From Nocardioides sp. REDSEA-S33_B3 (lineage in GTDB: Bacteria; Actinomycetota; Actinomycetes; Propionibacteriales; Nocardioidaceae), in assembly GCA_001627335.1 (NCBI GenBank), contig LUPK01000033.1, positions 1 through 64,000 of the forward strand: a stretch of 64,000 nt of DNA. The letters run 5' to 3'. Positions 54,070 through 63,893 of this stretch are shown piece by piece. The position numbers and the translations under genes were made by a program. The notes below the pieces were generated by a model. It was not told the origin of the DNA. It made no database searches and saw nothing but the letters and a program-made list of their open reading frames with translations. Every line of letters starts with the position of its first letter. The stretch's first letter is position 1.

Positions 54070-54501
54070 GTGGACCTCGCAGAGATCAGCGACCGGCTCG
54101 AGATCGCCGACGTCGTCACCCGCTACACCCGCGCCATCGACACCGGCGACTGGGACAGGCTCGACACCGTCTTCACCGCCGACGCCGACATCGACTACGT
54201 GCAGTCCGGCGGCATCCACGACACCTACGCGGTCGTGAAGCCCTGGCTGGCCGAGATGCTGCCCGCGTTCTTCCCGAAGCGGATGCACACCATCGGCCAG
54301 GTCGAGGTGCCGTGGGTCGCGGGCGCCGACGAGCTGCAGTGCGTGGCCTACTTCGACAACCCGATGCCGATGTCCGACGGGCAGGGCGGGGAGAAGATCG
54401 TCGAGGTCGGCGGGCTCTACCACCACACCATGGTCCGCACCCCCGACGGCTGGCGCTCGCGCAAGCTCGTCGAAGAGGTCGTCTGGAAGAGGGGACTGTG
54501 A
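54070..54501 (+). CDS. SnoaL-like/NTF2-fold protein
   Basis: The 143-aa protein starts MDLAEISDRLEIADVVTRYT and continues RAIDTGDWDRLDTVFTADADIDY, the standard entry of the SnoaL_4-type fold, ending in a pair of strands (YHHTMVRTPDGWRSRKLVEEVVW). Relatives act as isomerases, hydratases or dehydratases in steroid and aromatic breakdown, and some have no activity. GTG 54070 is preferred over an upstream ATG that would span the operator. It overlaps the next gene by one base. Confidence 0.82.
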   Translation: MDLAEISDRLEIADVVTRYTRAIDTGDWDRLDTVFTADADIDYVQSGGIHDTYAVVKPWLAEMLPAFFPKRMHTIGQVEVPWVAGADELQCVAYFDNPMPMSDGQGGEKIVEVGGLYHHTMVRTPDGWRSRKLVEEVVWKRGL

Positions 54502-54998
54502 TGGGCCTCCCCGAGGAGCGGCCCCCGGGCCTCGACAACCCGCGCACCGTCACGGCCATCAAGTGGATGGCCAAGATCCAGGTGGCGGTGTTCAAGGCGA
54601 CCAACGGCCGCGTCGGCAGGTACTGGCGCATCGGTGCCGGCTGGAGGAAGCCGGTCCCGACGCTGCTGCTGCACCACGTCGGCCGGAAGTCCGGCACCGC
54701 GTTCACCACGCCGCTGCTCTACCTGCCCTACGGGGACGGGCCCGACGCCGACCTGGTGATCGTGGCCTCGCAGGGGGGGCTGCCGAAGAACCCGCAGTGG
54801 TTCCACAACCTGATGGCCGCCCCCGACTGCGAGGTGAGCCTGCCGGGTCGCCGACGCGTGCCGGTGCACGCGCACCGGGCGGACTCCGCGGAGAAGGAGC
54901 GGCTGTGGCCGCTGCTGGTCGACCTGTACGCCGACTTCGCGAAGTACGCCGTGTGGACCGACCGCGACATCCCCGTGGTCGTCCTCTCGCCCCGCTGA
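54501..54998 (+). CDS. F420-dependent nitroreductase-like protein (DUF385/Ddn family)
   Basis: The 165-aa deazaflavin-dependent split-barrel protein is recognised by LLLHHVGRKSGTAFTTPLLYL, VIVASQGGLPKNPQWFHNLMAAPDCEV and the C-terminal AKYAVWTDRDIPVVVLSP. Family members use F420H2 to reduce quinones, nitro groups or enones. It is translationally coupled to the SnoaL-like gene and probably cotranscribed under the KstR-type site. Possible substrates are steroid enones or quinones. Confidence 0.9.
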   Translation: MGLPEERPPGLDNPRTVTAIKWMAKIQVAVFKATNGRVGRYWRIGAGWRKPVPTLLLHHVGRKSGTAFTTPLLYLPYGDGPDADLVIVASQGGLPKNPQWFHNLMAAPDCEVSLPGRRRVPVHAHRADSAEKERLWPLLVDLYADFAKYAVWTDRDIPVVVLSPR

Positions 54999-55089
54999 GC
55001 CCCGGTGAGCCCCACTGAGCCCCCGGTGGGCCCCGCCCGCCGTGGGGACCCGGCTTGGAAGGGCTGGACGTCTCCGCGATGATGGGCGC

Positions 55090-55665
55090 GTGATCGACAG
55101 GCTCCGGACCGAGGACCACCCCGTGCTGACGGGGCTGGTCGCCCTCGTGTCGGTGGGCCTGGTCGTCGGGCTCGTGCTCGGTGGTGTGGCGCTGGGCGCC
55201 ACCCGCTTCCTCGGTATCGGCGAGGACCCCAGCACCGAGACCGTCTCCGACGACGTCGACTTCTACCTGCCCAAGCCCTCGCCCACCGACGGTCCGTCCG
55301 GCCCGCTCATCACGCTGGCGCCGTCGGAAAAGGAGCAGGCCGGGCAGGAGCAGCCCTCGCAGCCGCAGGAGACCGAGACCGAGGAGGCCCGGGAGGACGA
55401 GATCACCCTCTCGGCCGGCCAGACCTCCGTCGGGGTCATGGAGAACATCGACCTGACCGGCGTCTACCCCGGCGGTGAGGGCTCGGTCCTGCAGGTCCAG
55501 AAGTTCTCCGGCGGCGGGTGGCAGGACTTCCCGGTGACCGCGGTCGTCAGCAACGAGACGTTCTCGACCTTCGTGCAGACCAGCTTCCAGGGCGTCAACC
55601 GGTTCCGCGTGGTCGACAACGACAGCGGGCTGGCGTCCAACGAGATCAAGGTGACGGTCGGCTGA
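55090..55665 (+). CDS. Membrane-anchored secreted protein of unknown function
   Basis: The 191-aa product has one N-terminal membrane span (about residues 13-38, rich in Gly/Val/Leu), an extended Pro/Glu/Gln-rich linker (60-103), and a C-terminal beta-rich domain (ITLSAGQTSVGVMENIDLTG to NEIKVTVG) that looks like an Ig/SH3-type fold exposed outside the cell. GTG 55090. It overlaps the following lipoprotein gene by one base (TGATG), so the two are made together. Confidence 0.7.
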   Translation: MIDRLRTEDHPVLTGLVALVSVGLVVGLVLGGVALGATRFLGIGEDPSTETVSDDVDFYLPKPSPTDGPSGPLITLAPSEKEQAGQEQPSQPQETETEEAREDEITLSAGQTSVGVMENIDLTGVYPGGEGSVLQVQKFSGGGWQDFPVTAVVSNETFSTFVQTSFQGVNRFRVVDNDSGLASNEIKVTVG

Positions 55666-56186
55666 TGCGCCGCCGGGCCGCCCTGCTCGTCGGGTCGCTC
55701 GTGGCCACGGCGGCCCTCACGGCCTGCGCGGGCGAGGAGACGTCGGCCCCGTCCCGGGGGCTGCAGGTGCGGCCGGTCCTCGGTGCGGCCGACGGCCTCG
55801 CGTGCGACGCGCTCGGGGACCGTGCGGTGGCCGACCTCGAGCGGCCCGGCAACGCTCCTGCCGAGGAGGACGTCGAGGCGTGTGCGCTCGACGGTGTCGG
55901 CTACCGGCTCGGGGAGGCGGCGGTCGACGGTGGTGTGGTGAGCGTCGAGCTCCGCGCCGCCACCGACTCCTACCTGGTCGAGATCGCCCTGGACGACGAC
56001 GCCGCGCAGGCGATGTCCGACCTCACCTCCGACGCCGCGTCCTCGGACTCCCAGGTCGCCCTGGTCGCCGACGGGGTCGTCATCAGCGCGCCGATGATCG
56101 CCGGCGTCGTGGGCGGCTCACTGCAGGTCAGCGGCCCCTGGAACGGCAGCCAGGCCGAGGAGATCGCCGCGCTGCTGCGTGGCTGA
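55665..56186 (+). CDS. Lipoprotein with a SecD-P1-like domain
   Basis: The 173-aa protein has a lipoprotein signal (ALTAC, lipidated Cys21). Residues about 102-173 resemble the SecDF P1 head: YLVEIALDDDAAQAMSDLT, VALVADGVVISAPMIAGVV, then LQVSGPWNGSQAEEIAALL. In SecD this head lies in the periplasmic loop of a translocation motor. Here it is free of the membrane channel and tethered by lipid. Its role is unknown. It is coupled to the membrane-anchored protein before it. Confidence 0.75.
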   Translation: MRRRAALLVGSLVATAALTACAGEETSAPSRGLQVRPVLGAADGLACDALGDRAVADLERPGNAPAEEDVEACALDGVGYRLGEAAVDGGVVSVELRAATDSYLVEIALDDDAAQAMSDLTSDAASSDSQVALVADGVVISAPMIAGVVGGSLQVSGPWNGSQAEEIAALLRG

Positions 56187-56244
56187 CCTCCCCGGCCCGG
56201 TGCGGTCCAGCGGTGCGCTGGCGACGTGCTGGTGAGCGGGTGCC

Positions 56245-57090
56245 TCAGGCGGGCACGTAGTCGAACGTGTCCGGGTTCGGGCCTCGACGACCGTCCTCGC
56301 CCCTGTCCAGCGCGCTGATCGCGTCGATCTCCTCCGGGCTCAGCTCGAAGTCGAAGATCGCGAAGTTCTCCTCCATGCGCTCACGCTTCATCGACTTGGG
56401 GAAGACGATGTCGCCGCGCTCGACGTGCCAGCGCAGGGTGACCTGCGACGGGGTCTTGCCGTGGGCGGCCGCGATCTTGCCGATCACCTCGTCATCGAGG
56501 ACCGCGCCCTGGGCGATCGGCGACCAGGCCTCGACCTCGACGCCGTGGCGGATGGAGGCGGCCCGGGCGTCCTCGTTGCAGAAGTAGGGGTGCACCTCGA
56601 TCTGGTTGACGGCCGGGATGACGCCGGTCTCGGCGACGATCCGGTCCAGGTGGGCGGGCTGGAAGTTCGAGACGCCGATCGACCGGGCGCGGCCGTCCGC
56701 CACGAACTCCGAGAGGGTGCGCCACGTGGAGACGTAGTCACCGTCGTACAGCGTCGGGAGCGGCCAGTGGATGAGGAACAGGTCGACGTGGTCCAGGCCC
56801 AGCGCCTCGAGCGACTGGTCGAAGGAGCGACGGGCGTCGTCGGGGGCGTGGAAGCCGTTGTCGAGCTTGGTGGTCACGTAGAGCTCGCGGCGCGGGATGC
56901 CGGAGTCGGCCAGCGCGCGACCCACGCCCTGCTCGTTCTGGTACATCTGCGCGGTGTCGATGTGGCGGTAGCCCACCTCCAGGGCGGTGCTCACCGTGTC
57001 GGCGGTCTGCTCGGGCGGCACCTGGAAGACACCGAAGCCGAGCTGCGGGATCTCTGTCTGGTTGTTCAGGGTGATGGTGGGAACGGTCAT
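56245..57090 (-). CDS. Aldo/keto reductase
   Basis: The 281-aa NADPH-dependent barrel enzyme shows IPQLGFGVFQV, the catalytic region GYRHIDTAQMYQNEQGVG (Asp, Tyr), TTKLDNG (Lys), LFLIHWP (His), SIGVSNFQPAHL, VNQIEVHPYF and the cofactor-binding VFPKSMKRERMEENFAIFDF. It is close to 2,5-diketo-gluconate-reductase-like AKR5 proteins. It stands alone. ATG 57090 has a GGGGAG ribosome site. Confidence 0.95.
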   Translation of the reverse strand: MTVPTITLNNQTEIPQLGFGVFQVPPEQTADTVSTALEVGYRHIDTAQMYQNEQGVGRALADSGIPRRELYVTTKLDNGFHAPDDARRSFDQSLEALGLDHVDLFLIHWPLPTLYDGDYVSTWRTLSEFVADGRARSIGVSNFQPAHLDRIVAETGVIPAVNQIEVHPYFCNEDARAASIRHGVEVEAWSPIAQGAVLDDEVIGKIAAAHGKTPSQVTLRWHVERGDIVFPKSMKRERMEENFAIFDFELSPEEIDAISALDRGEDGRRGPNPDTFDYVPA

Positions 57091-57180
57091 GCTCCCCACA
57101 ACACCAGTGGGTCGACCGGTATTCACCACCCGCCCGGTGGACCCGGTGAAAGCCTTCTCACAGCCCGCGCAGGTGTCGCC

Positions 57181-57930
57181 TCAGCCCCGGGCGGGAACGG
57201 GCGGCCGCGGCAGTGGCAGCGGGAGGCTCGGGTCGAGCGCCAGGTCGGCGAGCGCGTCCGCGTGCACGAGGGCCGTGTCGAGGACCGGCAGCGGTGCCGC
57301 CTCCGCCGGGACGAGCAGCCCGATCTCGGTGCAGGCCAGGGCCACCACGTCGGCGCCGCGGTCGGACATCCGTCGGATGATGTCGACATGGAGATCGCGC
57401 GAGGTCGTGCGGAAGACGCCCTGGGTGATCTCCTCGAACACCACCCGGTCCACCTCGAGCCGATCCTCGAGGTCCGGGGTCACGACCTCGAGGCCGTACG
57501 CCGCCAGCCGGGTCGCGTAGAAGTCCAGCTCCATCACGGGGCGGGTGCCGAGCAGGCCGACGCTGCGGTGACCCGCGCGCAGCGCCGCCTCGGCGACGGC
57601 GTCCGCGATGTGCAGGACCGGGGCGTCGACCGCGGCGACGAGGTCGTCGTAGTTGCGGTGCATCAGGTTGGTGCAGATCGCCAGGACCTCCGCGCCGCCG
57701 GCCTCGCAGGCCCGTCCGGCCTCGGCCAGCATCCGCCCGGAGCGGGCGTAGTCGTCGGCCACCTGGCAGGCCCGCACCTCGGAGAAGTCCAGCGACTGCA
57801 GGCTGATCCGGGCCGACGCGTGCGCGCCGCGTGCGGCGGCGACCCGCTCGTTGAGGTGGCGGTAGTAGGTCGCGGTGGAGTGCCACGACATGCCGCCGAT
57901 GAGACCCAGGGGACGCAGGCGCTCGCTCAT
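57181..57930 (-). CDS. Aspartate/glutamate racemase-family protein
   Basis: The 249-aa protein reads PLGLIGGMSWHSTATYYRHLNE at the start and has both catalytic cysteines, in LAICTNLMHRN and VALACTEIGLLV. It is a PLP-independent racemase of the YgeA type, which may act on amino acids other than Asp. Divergent from a LysR regulator 76 bp away, a common arrangement in which the regulator controls its neighbour. Confidence 0.93.
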   Translation of the reverse strand: MSERLRPLGLIGGMSWHSTATYYRHLNERVAAARGAHASARISLQSLDFSEVRACQVADDYARSGRMLAEAGRACEAGGAEVLAICTNLMHRNYDDLVAAVDAPVLHIADAVAEAALRAGHRSVGLLGTRPVMELDFYATRLAAYGLEVVTPDLEDRLEVDRVVFEEITQGVFRTTSRDLHVDIIRRMSDRGADVVALACTEIGLLVPAEAAPLPVLDTALVHADALADLALDPSLPLPLPRPPVPARG

Positions 57931-57985
57931 GCCCTCATCGTCGGTCGCGGCCGCCCGATAAGGAATCCCTGACCTCGTTGCCGGA

Positions 57986-58004
57986 CCCATAAGCCACACT
58001 TGGG
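57986..58004. promoter_or_regulatory. Possible LysR-type site
   Basis: CCCATAAGCCACACTTGGG has 4-bp inverted ends (CCCA/TGGG) and the T-N11-A spacing typical of LysR sites. It lies directly before the LysR start at 58007 in the divergent region. Confidence 0.3.
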
Positions 58005-58006
58005 TC

Positions 58007-58882
58007 ATGGACCCGCGCCGCCTGCTCGTCTTCCGTGAGGTCGCCCGTGCCGGCTCGTTGACCGCGGCAGCACGCGCGCTGGGCTGGACCCAGCCGGCGG
58101 TGAGCCAGCACCTCGCCGCGCTCGAGCGCTCCGTCGGACTCCCGCTGGTGCTGCGCGGCCCGACCGGGACGTCGCTGACCGAGGCGGGGGAGGTGCTGCT
58201 CCGCCGTGCCGACGCGGTGGCCGCCGAGCTGCACGCCGCGGAGGAGGAGCTGGCGTCCCTCGCGCAGCTGCGGGCGGGGCGGGTGCGGCTGCACTGCTTC
58301 CCCTCGGCTGCGGCCACCCTCGTGCCCGAGGCGGTGCGCGCCCTGGCGACCTCGCACCCCGGGATCAGTGTCGGGCTGGTCGAGGCCGAGCCGCCCGAGG
58401 CGCTGGCGGCGGTGGGGGCCGGCGACGCCGACCTCGCCCTGGTCTTCGGGTACGACGCCGAGCCGGTCGGTCTGGGGTCACTCGTCTGGCGGCCGCTGCT
58501 GACCGAGCCGGTGCACCTGGTGCTCCCGCCCGCGGGCACGGTGTCGTCCTTGGATGAGCTGGCCGGCGCGGACTGGATCGGAGGCTGCGAGCGCTGCCGG
58601 GTGCACCTCGTCGACTGCTGCCGGGAGGCCGGGTTCGAGCCGGCGCTGCGCCACGAGACCGACGACTACGTGGTCGTGCAGAACCTCGTCGCCCGCGGGC
58701 TCGGGGTCACCGCCCTCCCGGAGTCCGCGTTGACGGCGTACCGGCATCCCGAGGTGCGCGTGCTGGAGGAGCCGGCGCTCGGGCACCGCGTCGTCGGCGT
58801 CGCGCACCGTCCCGGCGCGGACCAGGTGCCGGCCACTGCGGCCCTCCTGCGCGAGCTGGTCACCGTCGTCGGCGGTGGGTGA
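58007..58882 (+). CDS. LysR-family transcriptional regulator
   Basis: The 291-aa regulator has the N-terminal helix-turn-helix FREVARAGSLTAAARALGWTQ followed by PAVSQHLAALERSVGLPLVL, a linker helix (residues 60-85) and the two-lobed effector domain ending VVVQNLVARGLGVTALPESAL. Its likely target is the divergent racemase gene. Confidence 0.94.
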   Translation: MDPRRLLVFREVARAGSLTAAARALGWTQPAVSQHLAALERSVGLPLVLRGPTGTSLTEAGEVLLRRADAVAAELHAAEEELASLAQLRAGRVRLHCFPSAAATLVPEAVRALATSHPGISVGLVEAEPPEALAAVGAGDADLALVFGYDAEPVGLGSLVWRPLLTEPVHLVLPPAGTVSSLDELAGADWIGGCERCRVHLVDCCREAGFEPALRHETDDYVVVQNLVARGLGVTALPESALTAYRHPEVRVLEEPALGHRVVGVAHRPGADQVPATAALLRELVTVVGGG

Positions 58883-58918
58883 CCCCCGGTCGGGAGGGGC
58901 CGCCCACCGGGCTCGTCC

Positions 58919-60691
58919 TCACGTGGGAGGACGCATCCTGGCCAACCTGCTCCGCAGCGCGTCGACGCGCTCGCGGTTGGTCTGCAGCTCCACGTAGCGC
59001 TCCCCGAGCGCCCAGAGCAGCGCGTCGTCGAGCCGGCGGACGGCGCCCGGCGGGTAGCGGTAGTCCATGCGCTCCATCAGCGTCGCGGTGTCCACCGGTC
59101 GCACGATCTCGCCGAGGTCCTTCAGCGAGGTGATGCCGAGCTCCAGCACGGTGCGTGCGATCCACGCGTAGTGCTCGGTGCGCGACCACCCGGCGTCGGG
59201 GTACTGACCGGCCAGGAACGCAGCGAGGTCGCGCGGGCTGAGCCGTGGGTCGTCGTCCTCCGGCTCCGCGGGCTGGTCGCCGGTCCCCTCGCGCAGCCGG
59301 TCGCGGATCGCCGTGAACTCCCGGTCGGCGAGCTCGAGCAGCCCGGCCGCGAGGGTGAACCTGCGGTCGAACTCCGAGACGTGCTCCTCGGGGATCGAGC
59401 CCTTGTAGCGGATGTCGTGCTCGAACTCCGCCCACGCGTGCTGCAGCACGGTCCGGATCTGGACCTGCGCCTGGCGTCCGCGCAGGGCCCGGTGCTCGGG
59501 TCGCCCCTCCTGCTCGGGGTGCAGCCCGACGAGCAGGTGCCGGCTCGCGTAGCCGAACCGCCCCTCACTCGCCGTCTCCTCGCCCAGGTCCCGGTCGTCG
59601 TGCACCGCGACCTGGTCGTCGAGCAGGTCCACCACCGCCTGCACGTCGCTGTGCACGTAGGTGATCACCCGCAGCCCGATCTGGTCGGTGATGTCGCGCT
59701 GCGGGTCGGGGTAGACCGGCCGGCCGTCGACGGTCCGCGCCACCTTCGCGGCGTACGACGCCACGGACTTCGCGCGCCCGGTCACCGTGAGGTAGTTGAT
59801 GCCGGCCTCGTCCAGGATCGACGTGACCAGCTCGACGTACCGCTCGGTGGCCTCGGTGACGGCGGCGTGGTCCTCGGCGTACCGCCGCACCGCCGCGGCC
59901 GGGTCGGCGGTGCGGCGTCGCCGTGGCTCGCGCGGGGTCGGGACGAGGTCGTCGGGCAGCGTGGGGGTGACGACGTAGCCGGTCTCGAAGTCGCCGTACG
60001 TCGTGGTCCGCTCGGGCCGGCGGTCCGCGAACATCGCGACGTAGGCGCACACCACGGCGTCGACCTGGTCCTCGACCACCCTCAGCTCGCTCTTGCGGCC
60101 CGCGCGCTCGGCCGCCCGCCGCAGGCCCTCCCAGGCCGCGGCGCCCGGGGCGTCTCCGGTCAGGCGCAGTGGCGGGTCCGCCTCGGCGAGCCCCTCGAGG
60201 AGGCCGATCAGCACCAGCAGCTCCCCGCGCAGCTGCTCGATGTCGCGGCCGGACCGCTGCTTGTACTTCAGCGTCCTGCCCAGCCGGAAGAGGACGACGG
60301 TCGCGGGGTGCGGGTAGACCTCGATCGCGCGCCGCCGCCGGCCCGAGCGCGGGTTCATGTCGAGACCCAGGCGCCCGGCGATCCGCGCCCCGCGCGGCTG
60401 CCCGCGGAACTCGGGCTTGCCGGTGTTGGAGGGGTGCGCCCCGGCGTCGAAGGTCGCGAAGTCGCGGTTGAGCAGCGCCTCCGCCGGCCGGTTGCCCGTG
60501 GGGTTGACCACGACCAACGGTGCGTCGACGGCGACCAGGCACTCGTCCCCGGCGTACGGCGTCAGGGCCGTCACGATCTCGTCGTCGCTGCGCACGGCGC
60601 TGACGTGGACCAGGCGACCGTCGCGGTCGAGGACCGCCAGGCCGGTCGGGTTCCGGTCGCCCCACGCCAGGTCGACGCCGATGAAGTTCAT
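58919..60691 (-). CDS. DUF429 - RelA/SpoT-domain fusion protein
   Basis: The 590-aa protein joins two domains. Residues 1-255 are DUF429, a predicted RNase-H-like nuclease, with acidic residues at expected places: Asp7 (GVDLAWG), Asp56 (VAVDAP), Glu124 (IEVYPHP), Asp211 (QVDAVVCAYVAMF). Residues about 270-470 are a (p)ppGpp-synthetase-type domain: GRAKSVASYAAKV, ITDQIGLRVITY, FGYASRH, and QVQIRTVLQHAWAEFEHDIRYK. At residue 409 the normally catalytic Glu of the ExQIRT motif is Gln (codon CAG). A helical C-terminal domain follows. There is no hydrolase or regulatory domain. ATG 60691 (MNFIGVD) is the natural DUF429 start. Cellular role unknown: stress signalling, tRNA modification or phage defence are possible. 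Confidence 0.88.
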   Translation of the reverse strand: MNFIGVDLAWGDRNPTGLAVLDRDGRLVHVSAVRSDDEIVTALTPYAGDECLVAVDAPLVVVNPTGNRPAEALLNRDFATFDAGAHPSNTGKPEFRGQPRGARIAGRLGLDMNPRSGRRRRAIEVYPHPATVVLFRLGRTLKYKQRSGRDIEQLRGELLVLIGLLEGLAEADPPLRLTGDAPGAAAWEGLRRAAERAGRKSELRVVEDQVDAVVCAYVAMFADRRPERTTTYGDFETGYVVTPTLPDDLVPTPREPRRRRTADPAAAVRRYAEDHAAVTEATERYVELVTSILDEAGINYLTVTGRAKSVASYAAKVARTVDGRPVYPDPQRDITDQIGLRVITYVHSDVQAVVDLLDDQVAVHDDRDLGEETASEGRFGYASRHLLVGLHPEQEGRPEHRALRGRQAQVQIRTVLQHAWAEFEHDIRYKGSIPEEHVSEFDRRFTLAAGLLELADREFTAIRDRLREGTGDQPAEPEDDDPRLSPRDLAAFLAGQYPDAGWSRTEHYAWIARTVLELGITSLKDLGEIVRPVDTATLMERMDYRYPPGAVRRLDDALLWALGERYVELQTNRERVDALRSRLARMRPPT

Positions 60692-60782
60692 GACCGCAGC
60701 CTGCCGCACCGGTGGGCGGTGCGGGGCCGGCGTGCCGGGACCGACGCCACGGTGGCTGGGGGGTCCTTGACACAATGGCCGC

Positions 60783-61226
60783 GTGCACTACACCGAGTAC
60801 GACACCCGACTGGCGGCCTACGCCGTCGTCACCGACGACGAGGGTCGGGTGCTGCTCGCGCTGTGGAACGAGGGCTCGCGGCGGCAGTGGACGCTGCCCG
60901 GCGGCGGCTTGGAGCTGCACGAGCGCGCCGAGGAGGGCGCGGTCCGCGAGGTGCTGGAGGAGTCCGGCTACCACGTCGAGCTCGACGAGCTGCTCGGCGT
61001 CGACTCCTACGTCTTCCCCGCCGAGCGCCGCAGCGCCTCGACCGACCGCCCGATGAAGGCCTTCCGGGTGCTCTACCGCGCCCACGTCGTCGGCGGCGAG
61101 CTCACCCACGAGCTCGACGGCAGCACCGACGAGGCCGCCTGGTTCCACCTCTCCGAGATCGCCGGGCTCGACCGGGTCTCCGTGGTCGACGTGGGGCTGC
61201 GGATGGCGGGCCTGATCCTGCGCTGA
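60783..61226 (+). CDS. NUDIX hydrolase
   Basis: The 147-aa pyrophosphohydrolase has a complete Nudix box, beginning GGGLELHERAEEGAVREVLE and ending with the conserved EESG, fitting GX5EX7REUXEEXGU. The start YTEYDTRLAAYAVVTDDEGRVLLALW is typical of nucleotide or NDP-sugar hydrolases. GTG 60783. Divergent from the DUF429-RelA fusion gene, sharing a 91-bp promoter region; a functional link with nucleotide alarmones is possible but not shown. Confidence 0.95.
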   Translation: MHYTEYDTRLAAYAVVTDDEGRVLLALWNEGSRRQWTLPGGGLELHERAEEGAVREVLEESGYHVELDELLGVDSYVFPAERRSASTDRPMKAFRVLYRAHVVGGELTHELDGSTDEAAWFHLSEIAGLDRVSVVDVGLRMAGLILR

Positions 61227-61254
61227 GCGGTCCCCTCGGGCGACCCCCGCAAGG

Positions 61255-61322
61255 GCCGAACCGGCGTATTGATACGCCGGCTCGACCGGCATCGAACCGG
61301 CGTATCAATACGCCGGCTCGGC
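61255..61322. terminator. 68-bp nested palindrome, bidirectional terminator
   Basis: The 68 bp are almost fully self-complementary. Each half also contains its own 9-bp hairpin (CCGGCGTAT/ATACGCCGG), so either one long stem or two tandem hairpins can form. It lies between the convergent NUDIX and GNAT genes and begins with GCCGAACCGGC, the stem used at 8099 and 25097. Confidence 0.85.
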
Positions 61323-61323
61323 G

Positions 61324-61866
61324 TCAGGTGGTGGGGACCCAGTAGCGGCGCTTGGCCGAGACCGCCTCGGTCGCCTCGGCGACGGGAAGCTCGGGGTCGA
61401 GCACGCCCCCGCAGCGCTCGATGGTGGCCGCGGAGCCGACGTTGTCGGTGTCGCAGGTGACCAGGGCGCGCTCGATGCCGAGGTCGGCGCACAGCGCCAG
61501 GCAGCCGCGCAGGATCGCCGTGGCGTGGCCGCGGCGCCGGTACGCCGGCCGCACGCCGTACCCGATGTGCCCGCCCCAGGTCGCGAGGAACTCGTTGAGC
61601 TCGTGGCGCACCGAGGCCCGGCCGACGATCTCGCCGTCGACCTCGGCGACCAGGAACGAGGCGGGCACGAACCCGGGGTCCAGGCGGCGGCCGTGCCGCT
61701 GCTCCTCCAGGCGGGCGACGTACTCCGCCCAGGTCTCCGGCGGCGCCCCCTCCTCCCGGCGCTGGGCCAGCAGGAAGGCGAAGTCGTCGGCCGCGAGCTC
61801 CTCGTGCGCGGCGCGGGCGGCCGCCTCGTCGTCGACGGTCAGCGGTCGCAACAGGAGCTCTCCCAT
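61324..61866 (-). CDS. GNAT-family acetyltransferase
   Basis: The 180-aa N-acetyltransferase has SFLVAEVDGEIVGRASVRHEL (beta4 motif), then GHIGYGVRPAYRRRGHATAIL with the acetyl-CoA loop RxxGxA, followed by RALVTCDTDNVGSAATIERCGG. The substrate is unknown. ATG 61866 is 59 bp from the dnaK HAIR operator but on the opposite strand. Confidence 0.93.
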   Translation of the reverse strand: MGELLLRPLTVDDEAAARAAHEELAADDFAFLLAQRREEGAPPETWAEYVARLEEQRHGRRLDPGFVPASFLVAEVDGEIVGRASVRHELNEFLATWGGHIGYGVRPAYRRRGHATAILRGCLALCADLGIERALVTCDTDNVGSAATIERCGGVLDPELPVAEATEAVSAKRRYWVPTT

Positions 61867-61925
61867 GTCGGCACCCGATCACGGGAATGAACTCGAGCGC
61901 CAATGCATTGAGACCAGTGAAGAAA

Positions 61926-61946
61926 GTTGAGTCAATCCCACTCAAG
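61926..61946. promoter_or_regulatory. HAIR operator (HspR) of the dnaK operon
   Basis: GTTGAGT-N7-ACTCAAG matches the HspR-associated inverted repeat CTTGAGT-N7-ACTCAAG at 13 of 14 fixed bases, 87 bp before dnaK. HspR with DnaK as corepressor is expected to repress the operon at normal temperature. Confidence 0.85.
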
Positions 61947-62033
61947 TAACTTGCCTGGAGCTCGGGAGCGACGCACACTGGCTCCGAATCCCCGGATCTT
62001 CCCCAGCACCAACTCATCGTGGAGGTAGCAACC

Positions 62034-63889
<1,856 letters not shown>

Positions 63890-63893
<4 letters not shown>

